From positions 1 through 55,771 of the forward strand of contig SOIM01000009.1 of NCBI GenBank assembly GCA_004377185.1: a DNA stretch of 55,771 nt, read 5' to 3'. The notes under the pieces are model-generated. The model did no database searches. It was not told the origin of the DNA and saw nothing but the letters and a program-made list of their open reading frames with translations. A program made the position numbers and the translations under genes. Positions 53,326-55,771 of the stretch are shown here, in pieces. The DNA is from Methanomassiliicoccales archaeon. Its GTDB lineage: Archaea; Thermoplasmatota; Thermoplasmata; RBG-16-68-12; SOIM01. Positions within the stretch are counted from its first letter, which is position 1. Each line of letters starts with the position of its first letter.

Positions 53326-54714
53326 TCACCTCCTTTCTGTTATGTGAACCTTGAGCTTAATCGCATCTGCAACCCTGATTGTGGCACCCTCGGTCAACGG
53401 GGCTCGACCTTTTCCTCGAAGATCCCTTTCATTGAGAAATGTCCCGTTGGTACTGCTGGCGCCTCCCACCCCATCTTCAATGAAGAACCGCGGCCCCTCG
53501 CTGAAGATCCGGAAATGCTTCTCAGAGATAGTCTCAAGTCTGTCTTCTTTAACGATTCCCGAGAATTGATCTCTCCCAAAGACCTGCTCTCCATCCACCG
53601 ATAGTTCCTTGCCAGCCTCCGTTTTGAGGACCAATCTCGGACCCTGTATGGCCCTCGTTTGCGAAACTGCCATTGTCGGTGCTTCGACTCCTGCGATTTC
53701 TTCGATTCCCAAAGTCATAATTCCCGCAAGAGAAATAGTGCTTCCTGGGCTCAGTTTCTGAGGACCACTCCCTCGTATATCTCTTCCATCTAACATCGTT
53801 CCGTTGGTGCTCGACCTGTTCTGGTACCCATCTTCGACATAGAATGCGCCACCAGACTCGAATATCCTCAGATGCCTCTTAGATATCTTGCGCGCGTCCT
53901 CGGCCGAGACCATGCCCGCAAAATCAGCTCTGCCGAGAACAGTCTCACCAGACAGTGTCCGGGTCTGTTGGTTTGGCAACCTTACCGAAATGCCTGGGCC
54001 AGCGGCACTCACTTCAGTCGGCAACATGCCGGGTTCGACGGCACGCGTTTCAGGAGCCCCAACTCCTGGAGGTGAACGCATCTTCGCTCCTCGAGGTCTA
54101 ATCCGAGTAACTGGTTCTTCCCGCTCAACAACTTTGTGTACAGGACGGAACACTTGGACGCTGGGCTTCCTCAGCATGTACAGAGCAACTATGGCGATAA
54201 TGACAACAGTCAGAACGATGATTATTGCAATTACAAGCATAAGGGGTATTCCAGCCTCTACCTCGTCTGGGCTGACTTCCAAATCGTAATAATTCCCATA
54301 GTCCTGGCTATCCGGTATCCATGAGCCAATCAAGTCCTGATAGTCGTAGGTTATTTGGCAGAACCAACCATAGTTCTTCGCCGCGATATCTCTGGGTACT
54401 TCAAACTGGACAGAAACGGTATATGATTCTCCGGAGCCGACTACCCTGTCGACGGTCCCAGAGCGATGGGGTTGTGAGTAAAGATCCCATTCGATATAGC
54501 ATGTTACCTGGTCAATCCTTTCCTGCCGCATATACGTATTCGTCAAAGTTATGCGGAATGCGTTCGTATCTCCCTGTGCAACCGGGTTCTTGTCAAAAGA
54601 ATGGCTGACGCTCCATCCTTGAGCACTGACTATGGAAGATGACAACGCCAACGCGAAAAGAGATACAATGCACAAGCACCAGACCAGGCCTACTAATTTC
54701 CTCCTCCTATCCAT
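53326..54714 (-). CDS. Membrane protein with two cytoplasmic FHA domains
   Basis: Protein of 462 residues: a signal peptide (LVWCLCIVSLFALALSSSIV), an extracellular beta-rich domain (about 30-165), one membrane helix (LMLVIAIIIVLTVVIIAIVA), then a cytoplasmic tail with two canonical FHA domains (VLGRADFAGMV, ISKRHLRIF, SSTNGTMLDG; and VFGRDQFSGIV, ISEKHFRIF, SSTNGTFLNE). It could pass an outside signal to phosphothreonine partners inside. The TATA box CTTTTTATAT (about 54755-54764) is 40 bases ahead of the ATG. The operon continues with the small FHA gene. No kinase or phosphatase gene is in the window. Confidence 0.88.
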   Translation of the reverse strand: MDRRRKLVGLVWCLCIVSLFALALSSSIVSAQGWSVSHSFDKNPVAQGDTNAFRITLTNTYMRQERIDQVTCYIEWDLYSQPHRSGTVDRVVGSGESYTVSVQFEVPRDIAAKNYGWFCQITYDYQDLIGSWIPDSQDYGNYYDLEVSPDEVEAGIPLMLVIAIIIVLTVVIIAIVALYMLRKPSVQVFRPVHKVVEREEPVTRIRPRGAKMRSPPGVGAPETRAVEPGMLPTEVSAAGPGISVRLPNQQTRTLSGETVLGRADFAGMVSAEDARKISKRHLRIFESGGAFYVEDGYQNRSSTNGTMLDGRDIRGSGPQKLSPGSTISLAGIMTLGIEEIAGVEAPTMAVSQTRAIQGPRLVLKTEAGKELSVDGEQVFGRDQFSGIVKEDRLETISEKHFRIFSEGPRFFIEDGVGGASSTNGTFLNERDLRGKGRAPLTEGATIRVADAIKLKVHITERR

Positions 54715-55050
54715 GCAAATCCCCCTTGGTGCACGTGAACAATTCTCACAATATAAAAAGATATCGTCAAACGAGGTGTGGATGTTGACTCAAGGAAGGA
54801 ATAGTATTGTAGGGGTCCATCTCGCCTGCTCCTTGGAGAAGAGTGGGAAGGGACAGCTGTACGTCGCAGCCAGTTGAGGATGCACTTGAAAATGGAAGCT
54901 CTTTTGAAGGGCTAGGAACCCGAATTGGGTGAAGGCACTGGCGATACTCCTATCTCACCTATCTCATATGGAATTCTCCATTCCTCTGGACAACATTTAA
55001 ATATGGCTCCTCGATTGAAGAAGACAACTCCAGATGTGTGAGGGGAGGTT
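54715..55050. other. Gene-free stretch between divergent promoters
   Basis: No gene is seen in these 336 bases. On the left is the promoter of the FHA membrane gene (minus strand, TATA near 54755-54764). On the right is a TATA box TTTAAATA (54996-55003) for the secreted protein that starts at 55051. A 31-codon reading frame from 54781 has no ribosome site and no recognisable protein. Confidence 0.6.
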
Positions 55051-55771
55051 ATGCGACGAAGTCAAAATGACTCAGCAAGAAGTACTTATCGGTGCACATT
55101 TTTGAAGGCCTTCTCACGATCGTTGCTGGTGGTTGTTGTTGGGATTCTTGTAGTCTTGCAGCTTCATTCTTTTGATGCCAGTGCCGAGACGAGAGTGGTT
55201 GCGACTGACCCGATGCCAACATATGTGAACAGAAGTAGCGACCCTGTTTTAGCAATAGCTCTCAAGATTGACAACAATTCTCAAGGCCTCGACTACTCGA
55301 GCAAGCTGAACTGGATGAACATAACTTTCACAAATGTTTCTGATTTCTTCCCTTCCGATCTTGCCTCTCTCTCAAATGACACAACTAGCGGTGTGGCTGT
55401 ATACAATGAGACCGACGGCACTCCCGGGTTCTCCGGTGGAGACACTCGGGTGGGAACCGTTACCGTATGGTTTGGTACAAGTCCGAACTGGTATGTGAAC
55501 ATAACGTCCTTGGATGTGGGTCTTTTTTCAGAGTCAAGTGATAATACTGCTTACATTGTCTTGCGTACAAGTGATACAATCTTCGACGGGGATAAATTCA
55601 ATGTTTCGATTGGTATAAATCAAATCAATGCCACATATGGGAATGCTCCCGCCCAGTCTTTGTTCTTTCAAGACATTACTGCAGATACTTTGCCTCCCGC
55701 ATCTAGCGTTAACGCTATCTCCCCCTACTGGTACATCACATCCCCCATCACGATCGATGCCACAGCGAATG
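55051..55771 (+). CDS. Secreted or surface protein, 3' partial
   Basis: First 240 residues of a gene that runs off the right edge. It begins at an ATG with GAGGGGAGGTT before it. A basic N-terminus (RRSQNDSARSTYR) leads to a signal peptide (SLLVVVVGILVVLQLHSFDA), then an N-glycosylation-rich (NxS/T) beta domain, and at the edge a proline-led unit (PPASSVNAISPYWYITSP) like the Fn3/Big-type repeats of other archaeal surface proteins. No enzyme domain is visible yet. It is probably surface-exposed or secreted. Confidence 0.75.
   Translation, partial: MRRSQNDSARSTYRCTFLKAFSRSLLVVVVGILVVLQLHSFDASAETRVVATDPMPTYVNRSSDPVLAIALKIDNNSQGLDYSSKLNWMNITFTNVSDFFPSDLASLSNDTTSGVAVYNETDGTPGFSGGDTRVGTVTVWFGTSPNWYVNITSLDVGLFSESSDNTAYIVLRTSDTIFDGDKFNVSIGINQINATYGNAPAQSLFFQDITADTLPPASSVNAISPYWYITSPITIDATAN

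Noticed and set aside
1-55771. CRISPR array, prophage or transposase
   Set aside because: No regularly spaced identical repeats, no transposase or integrase motif and no terminal inverted repeats with target duplications were seen.

Overview
The window looks like a chromosomal piece of an uncultured archaeon, most probably of the Thermoplasmatota/Euryarchaeota side. Supporting signs are TATA boxes of the TTTAWATA type placed about 26 bases before start codons or transcript starts, an archaeal 7S SRP RNA, archaeal pilin-like signal sequences, DUF438-hemerythrin and flavodiiron proteins typical of anaerobes, and very large secreted peptidases like those reported for sediment Thermoplasmatota such as Marine Benthic Group D. 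The exact lineage is inference. No CRISPR array, insertion sequence or tRNA was seen.

Layout: (1) 2-4975, the 3' part of a secreted papain-like cysteine peptidase. (2) 5.1-11.1 kb, an island of small toxin-antitoxin-like genes: an AbiE-type pair, a nucleotidyltransferase with a divergent winged-helix regulator, a possible small RNA with a terminator, an orphan antitoxin, a HEPN/MNT pair, another winged-helix regulator and a truncated antitoxin-like gene. (3) 11.2-14.2 kb, three paralogous one-pass surface proteins sharing an unrecognised beta-rich repeat, plus a small membrane protein. (4) 14.2-17.3 kb, a methyltransferase, two GNAT acetyltransferases, an arsenite methyltransferase and a cysteine-rich AbrB-like regulator. 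(5) 17.3-21.3 kb, two tandem secreted beta-propeller proteins. (6) 21.6-26.7 kb, an oxygen and superoxide defence cluster (rubredoxin, flavodiiron protein, superoxide reductase, ferritin-like protein, rubrerythrin, DUF438-hemerythrin-PAS, DsbA-like protein).

(7) 26.7-31.8 kb, a HExxH protein, four pilin-like genes and a membrane-anchored caspase-like peptidase whose N-terminal zinc ribbon is in another frame. (8) 31.8-42.4 kb, two tandem giant subtilisin-like proteases that share with the papain-like protease a C-terminal module containing two GWNLVS-type motifs. (9) 42.5-44.4 kb, a KaiC-like ATPase, a winged-helix protein and the SRP RNA. (10) 44.6-54.7 kb, a 2,786-residue membrane-anchored helical-repeat protein ending in zinc ribbons and an FHA domain, facing two further FHA genes. 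(11) From 55,051, the 5' part of another secreted protein.

Taken together the window describes a cell that invests heavily in extracellular proteolysis and surface structures, guards itself against oxygen and arsenic, and carries an FHA-based cytoplasmic scaffold. The most likely undescribed pieces are the FHA/giant-repeat locus, the shared C-terminal module of the three proteases, the five-copy surface domain at 11-13.7 kb, and the possible small RNA at 8,981-9,073.
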